Made by a program: the position numbers and the translations under genes. A stretch of DNA of 37,506 nt, taken from assembly GCA_003243975.1 (NCBI GenBank), contig QHBJ01000018.1, positions 1 to 37,506 of the forward strand, given 5' to 3'. The notes under the pieces were generated by a model that worked only from the letters and a program-made list of their open reading frames with translations, made no database searches and was not told the origin of the DNA. Below, in pieces: positions 16,393 to 24,899 of this stretch. How positions within the stretch are numbered: position 1 is the first letter of the stretch; each line of letters opens with the position of its first letter. This DNA comes from Candidatus Meridianibacter frigidus (GTDB lineage Bacteria > Vulcanimicrobiota > Vulcanimicrobiia > Vulcanimicrobiales > Vulcanimicrobiaceae).

Positions 16393-16428
16393 GCAAACGG
16401 GACCTACAGCGATCCGTTTGCCAGCGCC
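16383..16428. terminator. Long two-step inverted repeat between convergent stops
   Basis: GGCGCT (16383-16388) pairs with AGCGCC (16423-16428), and inside it GGCAAACGG (16392-16400) pairs with CCGTTTGCC (16414-16422) around a 13-base loop. The structure covers the stop codon of the cyclase gene and the stop of the convergent gene at 16404. There is no T run, so it may act as a processing or roadblock hairpin rather than a classical terminator. Confidence 0.5.
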
Positions 16429-17222
16429 GCCTCTCCCTCGCCGAGCGTCGCAAAATGTTTGAAGTGATCGACGATACCGGTGAAGCTCGCCGTACCGCTG
16501 AGAATGAACGCATGCCCGCTATACGTTTCGTCGATGCGCGTAACGTACCAGAGGCCGGGTAGAACCTCGGAGCTGGTTTCGGTGACCGAACCGGAGCTGG
16601 CGTGCGGAGGATACGCATTAGGAACGTAGGTGAGCTTTATCACATGGGCATCGGCACTCCGAACGCACATCGTTCCGCTACCGTGCTGGATGTCTTGTAC
16701 CGGGCTCTTGAAGCTGACCGCGATCGTTCCCGCAGCACAGGCGGCGCTCGAGCCGGGTAGTGTAAAGGAATAATCGCCGGAATAGCGCCGGTCGTACGGC
16801 TCTTTAAAGAAAACCTTGCCGGCAGCCCAGTCGCTGTTGGTTTGGCTCTCGCGCTTTGCGAGGTCGCCCGCTGAAAATGCGCGGCCGTCGCGAACGATGC
16901 GATAGTACTTGATCTTCACATAAGCGCCATCGTCAGTTAGTAAGCCGCTCTCGCTCTGCTCGGTATGGTGAACGGGGCCGCCATTAATGACGGTGGCGAA
17001 GTGTCGCTGCATACCGATAATCCCGCGCACGCTATAGGTGGAGAGGACACGTTGCACGAGCGATGGCTGAGCCGGCAAACTCGGCGCCGTCTGCGCGGCG
17101 CTCGAGACGCTTGCCAGAGCAAGCACCAGCGCCACGAGTAGTCCCAAACGACTCAGCAAACGTTCAGCCGCCGGGCATATCCTGGCACCACTAGCATTCC
17201 CTGAGAGAGGTATCGTCATCAT
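16404..17222 (-). CDS. Exported protein of unknown function
   Basis: A 272-residue protein if started at the paired ATG codons (17222 or 17219), which have AAGGAG 4 to 7 bases upstream. The hydrophobic core LGLLVALVLALASVSS sits rather late (about residues 25-40), so a later TTG inside the frame is possible. The mature part is mixed beta structure (GAYVKIKYYRIVRDG, YSGDYSFTLPGSS, HVIKLTYVPNAYP) with two Cys (in SAACAAG and TMCVRS). I recognise no family; the overall style resembles the exported protein at 9217-10023. Its start codon overlaps that of the divergent lipoprotein gene. Confidence 0.6.
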   Translation of the reverse strand: MMTIPLSGNASGARICPAAERLLSRLGLLVALVLALASVSSAAQTAPSLPAQPSLVQRVLSTYSVRGIIGMQRHFATVINGGPVHHTEQSESGLLTDDGAYVKIKYYRIVRDGRAFSAGDLAKRESQTNSDWAAGKVFFKEPYDRRYSGDYSFTLPGSSAACAAGTIAVSFKSPVQDIQHGSGTMCVRSADAHVIKLTYVPNAYPPHASSGSVTETSSEVLPGLWYVTRIDETYSGHAFILSGTASFTGIVDHFKHFATLGEGEAALANGSL

Positions 17223-17679
17223 GAATCTCCTTCGAACTACGGCGATGACCGCAATCGCGCTCGTTCTAACGGCTTGCGCCGGAGGTACCGGTGGGTTAGG
17301 CGGCATTATCGGCGGCGGCGGCTTTCAGTGTAATCCGGGCACGCAAGTGCAACTCGCCCGTCCCCAAAATCAAGCCTTTGCGAGCAACGTTAGCTCGCTG
17401 GAAATCGTCGCAAGCGACAACAATACCGTGCTGGGGCAATCCCCCGGCTCGTGGTTCTTACAGGCACAAGGTAACTTTAGCGGACAGCCGGTATTCACCA
17501 GCGCGCTGGGCGCCGTTCCGGACCCGGGCGGCTTTCACCCGTTCCCGAATGACTTCTTCTTCTCTGGCAGTCTCGGAACGACGCTGCCTGCGGGCGAAAC
17601 GTGGACGGTTTCGTTGGTCCAGGGACAAGCGGGCAATGCAACGTGTACGCCGCTGACTCTCGGCGAGTTTTCGACCTGA
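17221..17679 (+). CDS. Small lipoprotein of unknown function
   Basis: A 152-residue protein from ATG 17221, with GAGAGG about 10 bases upstream. A second ATG at 17245 would remove the only positive charge of the signal peptide, so the first is preferred. The lipobox is LTAC, followed by a Gly-rich stretch (AGGTGGLGGIIGGGGF). The remaining 115 residues are beta-rich with two Cys (QCNPG and NATCTP) that may pair. No family recognised. Confidence 0.65.
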   Translation: MNLLRTTAMTAIALVLTACAGGTGGLGGIIGGGGFQCNPGTQVQLARPQNQAFASNVSSLEIVASDNNTVLGQSPGSWFLQAQGNFSGQPVFTSALGAVPDPGGFHPFPNDFFFSGSLGTTLPAGETWTVSLVQGQAGNATCTPLTLGEFST

Positions 17680-17732
17680 TCTAACCCGTCGTCCTAGCAT
17701 GGCGGTTCGCGCGGAAGGCCGAAGCCCAATGG

Positions 17733-18320
17733 GTGCTTTCGATCGAAACCATTGCCGCCATCGCATCGGTAGGGACGTTGTTCGTGCTGGGCGCCGGCGC
17801 TATCGCCGCTGTCGTCCAGCTTCGGCACGTGCGCAACAGCTATCAGCTGGATGCGCTCCTTTCTCTGCAGAAAGATTTCAAAAGCTCCGAAATTCAAACC
17901 GCCTTGTGCTACGTGCAGGAAGAGCTTCCGGAGAAGTTGTCCGAGAAATCGTATCGCGACGAGTTGGAGGTTCTCGGATTCATCAACATGACCAAGCATC
18001 CCGAATTGGTGGTGTGCAACTGGTTCAACGAAATCGGGACGCTGATCAAGAACGATCTGGTAAGCACGCACCTATTCATGGAGCTTTTCGGAAAACTGGT
18101 GGTGTACTACTGGAAGATTCTTACGCCGGTCATAGCGATCGTCCGGCGCAACCGCGGCGATTGGCAGTATCACGACTTCGAGTACCTGGCCATCCATGCC
18201 GCTGCGTGGCTCAAGGCATACCCGCGCGGACGGTTCGATCCGCGCCTAAAGCGTGACCGTCTCCACGACCCGTTCGCAGAATTGGACCAAACGCCGATTA
18301 CTGCCACCCAGTGCGAGTAA
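17733..18320 (+). CDS. DUF4760-like membrane-anchored protein
   Basis: A 195-residue protein starting at GTG 17733. Residues 5-29 are a single N-terminal membrane helix (ETIAAIASVGTLFVLGAGAI). The cytoplasmic part, beginning LRHVRNSYQLDALLSLQKDF, is helical and matches the general layout of DUF4760 proteins. Function unknown; such proteins often sit near phage or signalling genes, but nothing here shows either. It ends in TAA at 18318-18320, directly ahead of TPR-like codons in the same frame. Confidence 0.65.
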   Translation: MLSIETIAAIASVGTLFVLGAGAIAAVVQLRHVRNSYQLDALLSLQKDFKSSEIQTALCYVQEELPEKLSEKSYRDELEVLGFINMTKHPELVVCNWFNEIGTLIKNDLVSTHLFMELFGKLVVYYWKILTPVIAIVRRNRGDWQYHDFEYLAIHAAAWLKAYPRGRFDPRLKRDRLHDPFAELDQTPITATQCE

Positions 18321-18464
18321 CCGGGCGAGGGGTCTCTAGCGGACTGCCGAGACGCCGCGCGGAGTTCACGGCGCGCCGTAGAGGCACACGCCCGCGGTAA
18401 CCTTGGGGCGGCTCTACGCGATGCCGGCGACCTACAGGCGGCGTATGACCAGCTGCAGGCCGCG

Positions 18465-18833
18465 ATGCAAATTCGCAAAGCCAATGAGGAATCGCCCGAC
18501 CTTGCCGAAGACGCTGCCGACTTGGCCCTGGTGCTCTTGCTGCTCGGGGAGAAAGACGCGGCACTTGAGGTCGCAGCGGAAATCGAGGGTTTCCAGCCGC
18601 CTGCCTCGGCACGGTATCCGCAAGATGCATGGTGGATCATGTCGCGGGTCTATCGCGCACCCGACAAGCAAGAAGAAGCTCAGCAGGCGGCCGCCCAAGC
18701 GCGCGCGCTGATGGACGAGCGTTTACGGCGCATCAGCAACCCGACGTATGCCGACCGTTATGCTCGCGTCCGCTACAACCCCGAAATCTTGGCCGCTAGC
18801 AGTCCACGAGCGGCGGGCGTGATTGGCCGCTAA
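18465..18833 (+). CDS. TPR-repeat protein, possibly a 5'-truncated remnant
   Basis: The first usable start in this frame is ATG 18465, giving 122 residues. The same frame is open and reads as good TPR helix sequence for about 40 codons before that ATG (for example GNLGAALRDAGDLQAAYDQL), back to the TAA at 18318 that ends the previous gene, with no ATG, GTG or TTG between. The start therefore cuts a repeat hairpin in half. This suggests a fragment of a longer TPR protein, or an unusual start. Two TPR-like hairpins remain (LALVLLLLGEKDAALEVAAEI and a second). No function assigned. Confidence 0.45.
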   Translation: MQIRKANEESPDLAEDAADLALVLLLLGEKDAALEVAAEIEGFQPPASARYPQDAWWIMSRVYRAPDKQEEAQQAAAQARALMDERLRRISNPTYADRYARVRYNPEILAASSPRAAGVIGR

Positions 18834-18872
18834 CGCGAAAAGAACAGCCACGACCCCGTCTTCCACCCGTTC

Positions 18873-18974
18873 TCATCGGATGCGGTGCTCCGCGCCCACG
18901 TAAGCAATTGCGATCAAGCCGAACATGAGGACGAAAAAGAGCACGGTGCCGATAAGAAGGTAGCGGCGGTTCAC
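18873..18974 (-). CDS. Candidate 33-residue single-pass membrane protein
   Basis: From GTG 18974 to TGA 18873 the minus strand encodes a compact protein with positive start (NRRY), one 20-residue hydrophobic helix (LLIGTVLFFVLMFGLIAIAY) and a charged tail (GAEHRIR). This is the classical architecture of small membrane proteins. There is no clear ribosome-binding site, so translation is uncertain. It lies divergent from the lytic transglycosylase gene and fills an otherwise empty gap. Confidence 0.4.
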   Translation of the reverse strand: MNRRYLLIGTVLFFVLMFGLIAIAYVGAEHRIR

Positions 18975-19040
18975 AAGCGCAGCTTGGCACCCGAAGAGGG
19001 GGCTGCCTGCTAAAGTATTTCCTCGAGCGGCCGAAGGTTC

Positions 19041-19709
19041 ATGAGTATGCAAAAGACCGGTGCGCTAGCAAGCGCCGCCCTTTTTACCGTTTTGGCGTTT
19101 TCATTAGCGCCGGACCGCGCCGCCGCGGCAATTACGCCGCCGGGTGATCCCGGCAATATCGGCGCCTACGCGCGGGTCCTGCGCAAGATCAATCCGCGAT
19201 TGCAATCTTGGCAGAGCACCGACCTCGCGCATCACGTGCTCATCAGCGCCGCGCGCTGGAACGTCGACGCAAACCTCTTGGTAGCGCTGGTGACGGTGGA
19301 ATCGCGCTGGCGACCATCCGCTCGGTCGCGCGTCGGCGCGCTCGGATTGGGTCAGCTAATGCCGGGAACGGCGCACGCATTGCGAGTCAATCCCCGCGTT
19401 GCCGATCAGAATTTGGCAGGCTGCGCCCAGTATCTAAGCGGACTAATCTCCAAGTACGTCAACCACCCGAATCGATTCGCGCTGGCATTTGCAGCGTACA
19501 ACGCCGGCCCCAAAGCCGTCTCGCGGTATCACGGCATCCCGCCTTTTAGCGAAACGCAACACTATGTGGTGCGGGTGATGCGCATGTGGGGGCACCTCAC
19601 GCGTACCCTTCGGCTGCCGTTGCTACGGCCGGAACCCCTAGAAATTCCCGCAAACCCTTCGGCGGCAGCCGAAGCCGCGGCACCGCCCGCAGACCAACCG
19701 CAACGCTAA
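19041..19709 (+). CDS. Lytic transglycosylase (SLT family)
   Basis: A 222-residue periplasmic enzyme that cleaves peptidoglycan glycan strands with formation of 1,6-anhydro ends. A signal peptide ends near residue 30 (...RAAAA). The SLT domain follows with the catalytic Glu87 in VESRWRP, the GLGQLMPGTA motif (102-111) and AAYNAGPKAV (151-160), then the TQHYVVRV strand. The C-terminal tail of about 40 residues is Pro/Ala-rich. ATG 19041 has GAAGG 3 bases upstream. It overlaps the convergent gmhB by 4 bases. Identification is secure to the family level. Confidence 0.92.
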   Translation: MSMQKTGALASAALFTVLAFSLAPDRAAAAITPPGDPGNIGAYARVLRKINPRLQSWQSTDLAHHVLISAARWNVDANLLVALVTVESRWRPSARSRVGALGLGQLMPGTAHALRVNPRVADQNLAGCAQYLSGLISKYVNHPNRFALAFAAYNAGPKAVSRYHGIPPFSETQHYVVRVMRMWGHLTRTLRLPLLRPEPLEIPANPSAAAEAAAPPADQPQR

Positions 19710-20248
19710 TCGGCTAAGACTTGCTGCACGGCGTCTGCAAGGGTCGTGCGCTCGTCGATCAAAATCGAGCGCGCTCCGGCATTGCGCGCGGCCTCCACGT
19801 CGCTGGCTTTGTCTCCAACCAAAATGCAATCTGGGCCTCGTACGCCTGCGCGTTCGGCAGCATCTAAAATAAGTTTGGGTGAGGGTTTGCGACATTCGCA
19901 GTTCGCCTCGGAGGTGTGCGGACAGTAGAAGAAACCGGCGAACGGTCCGAGCAATTCGTCCACTCGCGCATTCACTGATTCAACTTGCTCGACCGTAATG
20001 AGTCCGCGCCCCACTCCGCTTTGATTGGAGATGACCGCCGTGATTATGCCTACGGCGCGCAATGAATCCAGCAGCTCGCGCGCTTTGGGCACCGGCCTCA
20101 CGAGCTCGGGATCCCCATTGTACGGGACATCCTCAATTATCGTTCCGTCCCGGTCGAAGAGAACGGCGCGAACTTTCGGGGCTACTGGTGATTCCAGTAG
20201 ACGAACATCAGGATTGCCGCCAGGCCCATAAGCGCCACCGTGATCCAT
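19706..20248 (-). CDS. gmhB: D-glycero-beta-D-manno-heptose-1,7-bisphosphate 7-phosphatase
   Basis: A HAD-superfamily phosphatase (about 180 residues) that removes the 7-phosphate during ADP-heptose synthesis for LPS core. Motifs: FDRDGTI (nucleophile and acid/base Asp), SNQSGVGRG, the zinc-binding cluster CPHTSEANCECRKP and VGDKASDVEAARNAG. The start is uncertain: ATG 20248 overlaps the upstream Nramp-like gene by 67 bases, while homologues usually begin about 10 residues before FDRDG, which would correspond to a rare CTG at 20197. The zinc cluster distinguishes it from histidinol phosphatase-like relatives only in part; heptose versus histidinol phosphate cannot be settled without its partners, which are not in this window. 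Confidence 0.85.
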   Translation of the reverse strand: MDHGGAYGPGGNPDVRLLESPVAPKVRAVLFDRDGTIIEDVPYNGDPELVRPVPKARELLDSLRAVGIITAVISNQSGVGRGLITVEQVESVNARVDELLGPFAGFFYCPHTSEANCECRKPSPKLILDAAERAGVRGPDCILVGDKASDVEAARNAGARSILIDERTTLADAVQQVLAD

Positions 20249-21453
20249 GCCCACAGGTTCGCCAGCAGCGAGTTGGTCCACCGCCCCATGATTTTCGAAT
20301 TATTGGCAATCAGGGTGATGGCCACGATGAGGGGGACGGCTGCGACCCCATTAAAGACCGCGGACCAAAAGAGCGCTTTGATCGGATCGATCCGCAAGAA
20401 ATTCATGACCATACCCGCTAAGATGCCGGCGCCCAGTATCGCGTAAAATCTGGATGCGCGGTGTGGCGCTTCGTTGAGCCCCTGACGAAAAGACAACATT
20501 TCCGCGGCCACGTAGGCCGAAGAACCTGCTATGGCCGGGATCGCCAACATGCCGGTTCCTATGAGTCCAAAAGAAAACAAGAGATACGCAAACCTCCCCG
20601 CCAAAGGCCTTAGGGCATCGGCGGCATCCTGCGCTGAGGCGATATCGTGCCGCCCGTGGGCACCCAATGTTACCGCCGTCGTCACGATGATAAAGAACAT
20701 AACCAAATTGGAGAACACCATACCGGTGTTCACGTCAGCGTGCGCGTCAACGATCTCTTGTTGCGTCGCGCCGCGGCGCTCCGCAATCGTCTTACGGCCC
20801 AGGCCCTTCTCTTCTTCGACCATGAGGGACGACTGCCAAAAGAACAGATACGGCGTAATGGTTGTGCCCAAAACCCCCATGACCGTCGTAATCCAGTGCC
20901 CGTTGAGGTGAACTTCAGGGACGACCGCGTGGCGAAGCACGTCAACCCAATTAGGATGCACGATGAATGCCGTTACGATATACGCAAGCAGCGTGGCACA
21001 GAGCCACTTTAAAATATTGCTCAGAACGCGGTACGAGAGATAGATCTGGGCTGCCAGTAACGCAGCGCCAAAGACAAGCACCCAAAGAAGAACCGGGAAG
21101 CCGAAAACCATGTGCGCCGCTGCAGACATTCCAGCGAAGTCGGCGCCTACGTTGAACGTGTTGGCAACCACTACTAACAACGCCAGCGCAAAAGCCAACC
21201 ATGGCGGGAAGACCTTCTTGATCATAGCCGCGAGGCCGGTGCCCGTAACCGAGCCGATTCGCGCGCACATGCCCTGCACCACGGCCATCATGGGCGTCGT
21301 GATGAGCGCCAGCCACAGCATCGAGAGCCCCGCGGACGCGCCGGCCACCGAATACGTCGAAATCCCCGAAGGATCATCGTCGGAAGCACCGGTGATTAAA
21401 CCGGGGCCCAAGTTTTTCAGGTAGTGAAGGAAACCGCGGCGAGACTTACTCAT
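20182..21453 (-). CDS. Nramp-related divalent cation transporter with altered metal motifs
   Basis: A 423-residue inner-membrane transporter with about 11 helices. The N-terminal helix reads LGPGLITGASDDDPSGIS: Nramp/MntH normally has DPGN, here Asp27-Pro-Ser-Gly. Helix 6 reads TTITPYLFFW (Thr200-Pro-Tyr) instead of the usual MPH. Both metal-coordinating residues that select transition metals (Asn in helix 1, Met in helix 6) are therefore missing, while the fold markers remain. Such divergent members are known among Nramp-related proteins, some of which carry Mg2+. The substrate here is open. ATG 21453 is preferred over the upstream TTG. It runs into gmhB. Confidence 0.8.
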   Translation of the reverse strand: MSKSRRGFLHYLKNLGPGLITGASDDDPSGISTYSVAGASAGLSMLWLALITTPMMAVVQGMCARIGSVTGTGLAAMIKKVFPPWLAFALALLVVVANTFNVGADFAGMSAAAHMVFGFPVLLWVLVFGAALLAAQIYLSYRVLSNILKWLCATLLAYIVTAFIVHPNWVDVLRHAVVPEVHLNGHWITTVMGVLGTTITPYLFFWQSSLMVEEEKGLGRKTIAERRGATQQEIVDAHADVNTGMVFSNLVMFFIIVTTAVTLGAHGRHDIASAQDAADALRPLAGRFAYLLFSFGLIGTGMLAIPAIAGSSAYVAAEMLSFRQGLNEAPHRASRFYAILGAGILAGMVMNFLRIDPIKALFWSAVFNGVAAVPLIVAITLIANNSKIMGRWTNSLLANLWAWITVALMGLAAILMFVYWNHQ

Positions 21454-21476
21454 GCCCAACGCAGCGTTTCAAAAAG

Positions 21477-21508
21477 AAGAGGGAACTTTTCTGGTTCCCT
21501 CTTGCCTG
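21477..21508 (-). terminator. Intrinsic terminator after the hemerythrin-like gene
   Basis: AAGAGGGAAC (21477-21486) pairs with GTTCCCTCTT (21494-21503) around a 7-base loop. On the minus strand the stem follows the stop at 21510 and is trailed by CTTTTTG, separating this gene from the Nramp-like gene. Confidence 0.85.
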
Positions 21509-21509
21509 G

Positions 21510-21971
21510 TTACCCCTTGACCGGCGCACCGGCGCGCTCTTTGCCCGCGGCTACCCGCTCGCCCATTTCTTCGAGTTCCTTGCGGTTGAAAAGGTCGCGC
21601 GCCATCGGGAACATCTCTTTCTCTTCCTCGTCGGCGTGGTGCTTGACCGCCTCCATGAGCACCTGCAGCTTCGCCTTGTAGCGCTCGTCGGTCGGCTCGA
21701 GTTTTTCAAGTTCCTTGATCAAGCGCTTTGCCACAGCGTGCTCCTCGTAGGCCTCGAGCACCTCGTCTTTCTCATCGCTCTTCTTCGCGCGCTTCTTGAA
21801 GGCGGGATAGAAGATTTTCTCTTCGAGCTGGCTGTGCAAGGTCAGTTCTTCATCAATCTGTTGGAACAGCGAGCGGCGACCGCTGGTCGCCCGATCGCCC
21901 AGCTTCTCCACCTTCTCGAAAAGCGCTCGGACCTTATTGTGATCCTCGGTCAGCATCGTCAACACGTCCAC
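21510..21971 (-). CDS. Hemerythrin-like (HHE) protein
   Basis: A 153-residue four-helix protein of the hemerythrin HHE cation-binding family. I chose GTG 21971 because GAGGAGGGGG lies about 9 bases upstream; the frame opens earlier at 22001. Likely iron ligands are in EDHNKV, LHSQLEEKIFYPAF, EEHAVAK and HHADEEEKEMFP, the usual His/Glu pattern of a di-iron site. Such proteins bind O2 or NO or take part in iron or oxidative stress handling; the precise role is not visible. It stands alone with its own terminator. Confidence 0.85.
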   Translation of the reverse strand: MDVLTMLTEDHNKVRALFEKVEKLGDRATSGRRSLFQQIDEELTLHSQLEEKIFYPAFKKRAKKSDEKDEVLEAYEEHAVAKRLIKELEKLEPTDERYKAKLQVLMEAVKHHADEEEKEMFPMARDLFNRKELEEMGERVAAGKERAGAPVKG

Positions 21972-22056
21972 CGTTAAAAGCCCCCTCCTCAAGCAATGCA
22001 AGATTTATAAGGGGTCTTACCCGAAACGCTTATCTCCCAAAAGAAACAACCGGGCG

Positions 22057-23930
<1,874 letters not shown>

Positions 23931-23957
23931 TTACAAGAACAGCAAGCGCGTTAAGGA

Positions 23958-24899
23958 TTGCCGCAAGAAGTACCGCCCCGGCACGGGAGTGCCGCTTATC
24001 TGATCCTAGGCAGCGCCCAATTAGCCGTGGGCGCTGCCGCCATTTTTGCGCGCTTCGCGCTCTCGGGGGCGCAACCGCTTGCCGTCTCCGCCCTACGCCT
24101 CTTAATTGCGAGTGCGATTCTCTTTGGATTCGGTTTTGCGCAGCGCGCGACTCCAGGGCGAAAACTTTCGCGCACCGAGCAGCTCGGGCTATTTCTTGGC
24201 GGCCTGTTGCTGGCCGCTCACTTTACCGGCTGGATCTGGTCTCTCAAGTACACGACAGTCGCAGTTTCTACGCTGCTGGTCACAACGACGCCGCTGTGGA
24301 CGACGCTTTACGATGCGACGGTGCTCAAGCGACGCTTCGGTGCGCCCGTCTGGGTTGCGTATGCAACGGCTGCGGCCGGCCTGATACTCGTAGTCGGAGT
24401 GCGCGCCAGTCCGCCGCCCGTTCCGGGGCATCAGTGGCTCGGCATTGGGTTGGCGCTGTTTGGCAGCGTTGCTATCGGCGCATACTTTACGTTGATTCGA
24501 AACGTGCGCGGCGACCTCGGGACGCGCCGCATCGTTACGGCGACCTACGGCTGGGCAGCTCTGATCCTGGCGATCGCCGCACTCGCCGCGCGCCAACCAC
24601 CGCCGCCGGCTGGAGCAAGCGTCGCTTGGTTCGGAGTCGTCGCAATGGCCCTCGTTTCGCAGTTGCTGGGCCACACCGCGCTCAACGCCTCGCTGCGCTG
24701 GTTCTCTCCTAACGCAATTGCCATGACAACGCTGCTGGAACCGGTCTTCGCCGCCATCCTTGCGGCTGCAATCTTTCGGGAGCGTCTTTCGCTGGCAGCC
24801 GTCGCGGGCGGCGCCCTACTGCTGGCGTCGATTGGCGTGGTACTGCAGCAAGAATTGAACGGGGGAACCCCGAGAGCCGGCGGAAGCACCGCAGCATGA
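23958..24899 (+). CDS. EamA/DMT-family transporter
   Basis: A 313-residue inner-membrane protein with ten predicted helices arranged as two EamA halves (about 10-145 and 158-298). The typical end-of-half phrases are present (TTTPLWTTLYDATVLKRRFG and LLEPVFAAILAAAIFRERLS). The start is probably TTG 23958, since TAA lies just upstream in frame and no other start precedes the first helix. Substrates of the family range over amino acids, nucleotide sugars, cofactors and metabolites, and cannot be read here. It overlaps aceE by ATGA and is divergent from thiC, so a link to pyruvate metabolism or thiamine is possible but unproven. Confidence 0.85.
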   Translation: MPQEVPPRHGSAAYLILGSAQLAVGAAAIFARFALSGAQPLAVSALRLLIASAILFGFGFAQRATPGRKLSRTEQLGLFLGGLLLAAHFTGWIWSLKYTTVAVSTLLVTTTPLWTTLYDATVLKRRFGAPVWVAYATAAAGLILVVGVRASPPPVPGHQWLGIGLALFGSVAIGAYFTLIRNVRGDLGTRRIVTATYGWAALILAIAALAARQPPPPAGASVAWFGVVAMALVSQLLGHTALNASLRWFSPNAIAMTTLLEPVFAAILAAAIFRERLSLAAVAGGALLLASIGVVLQQELNGGTPRAGGSTAA

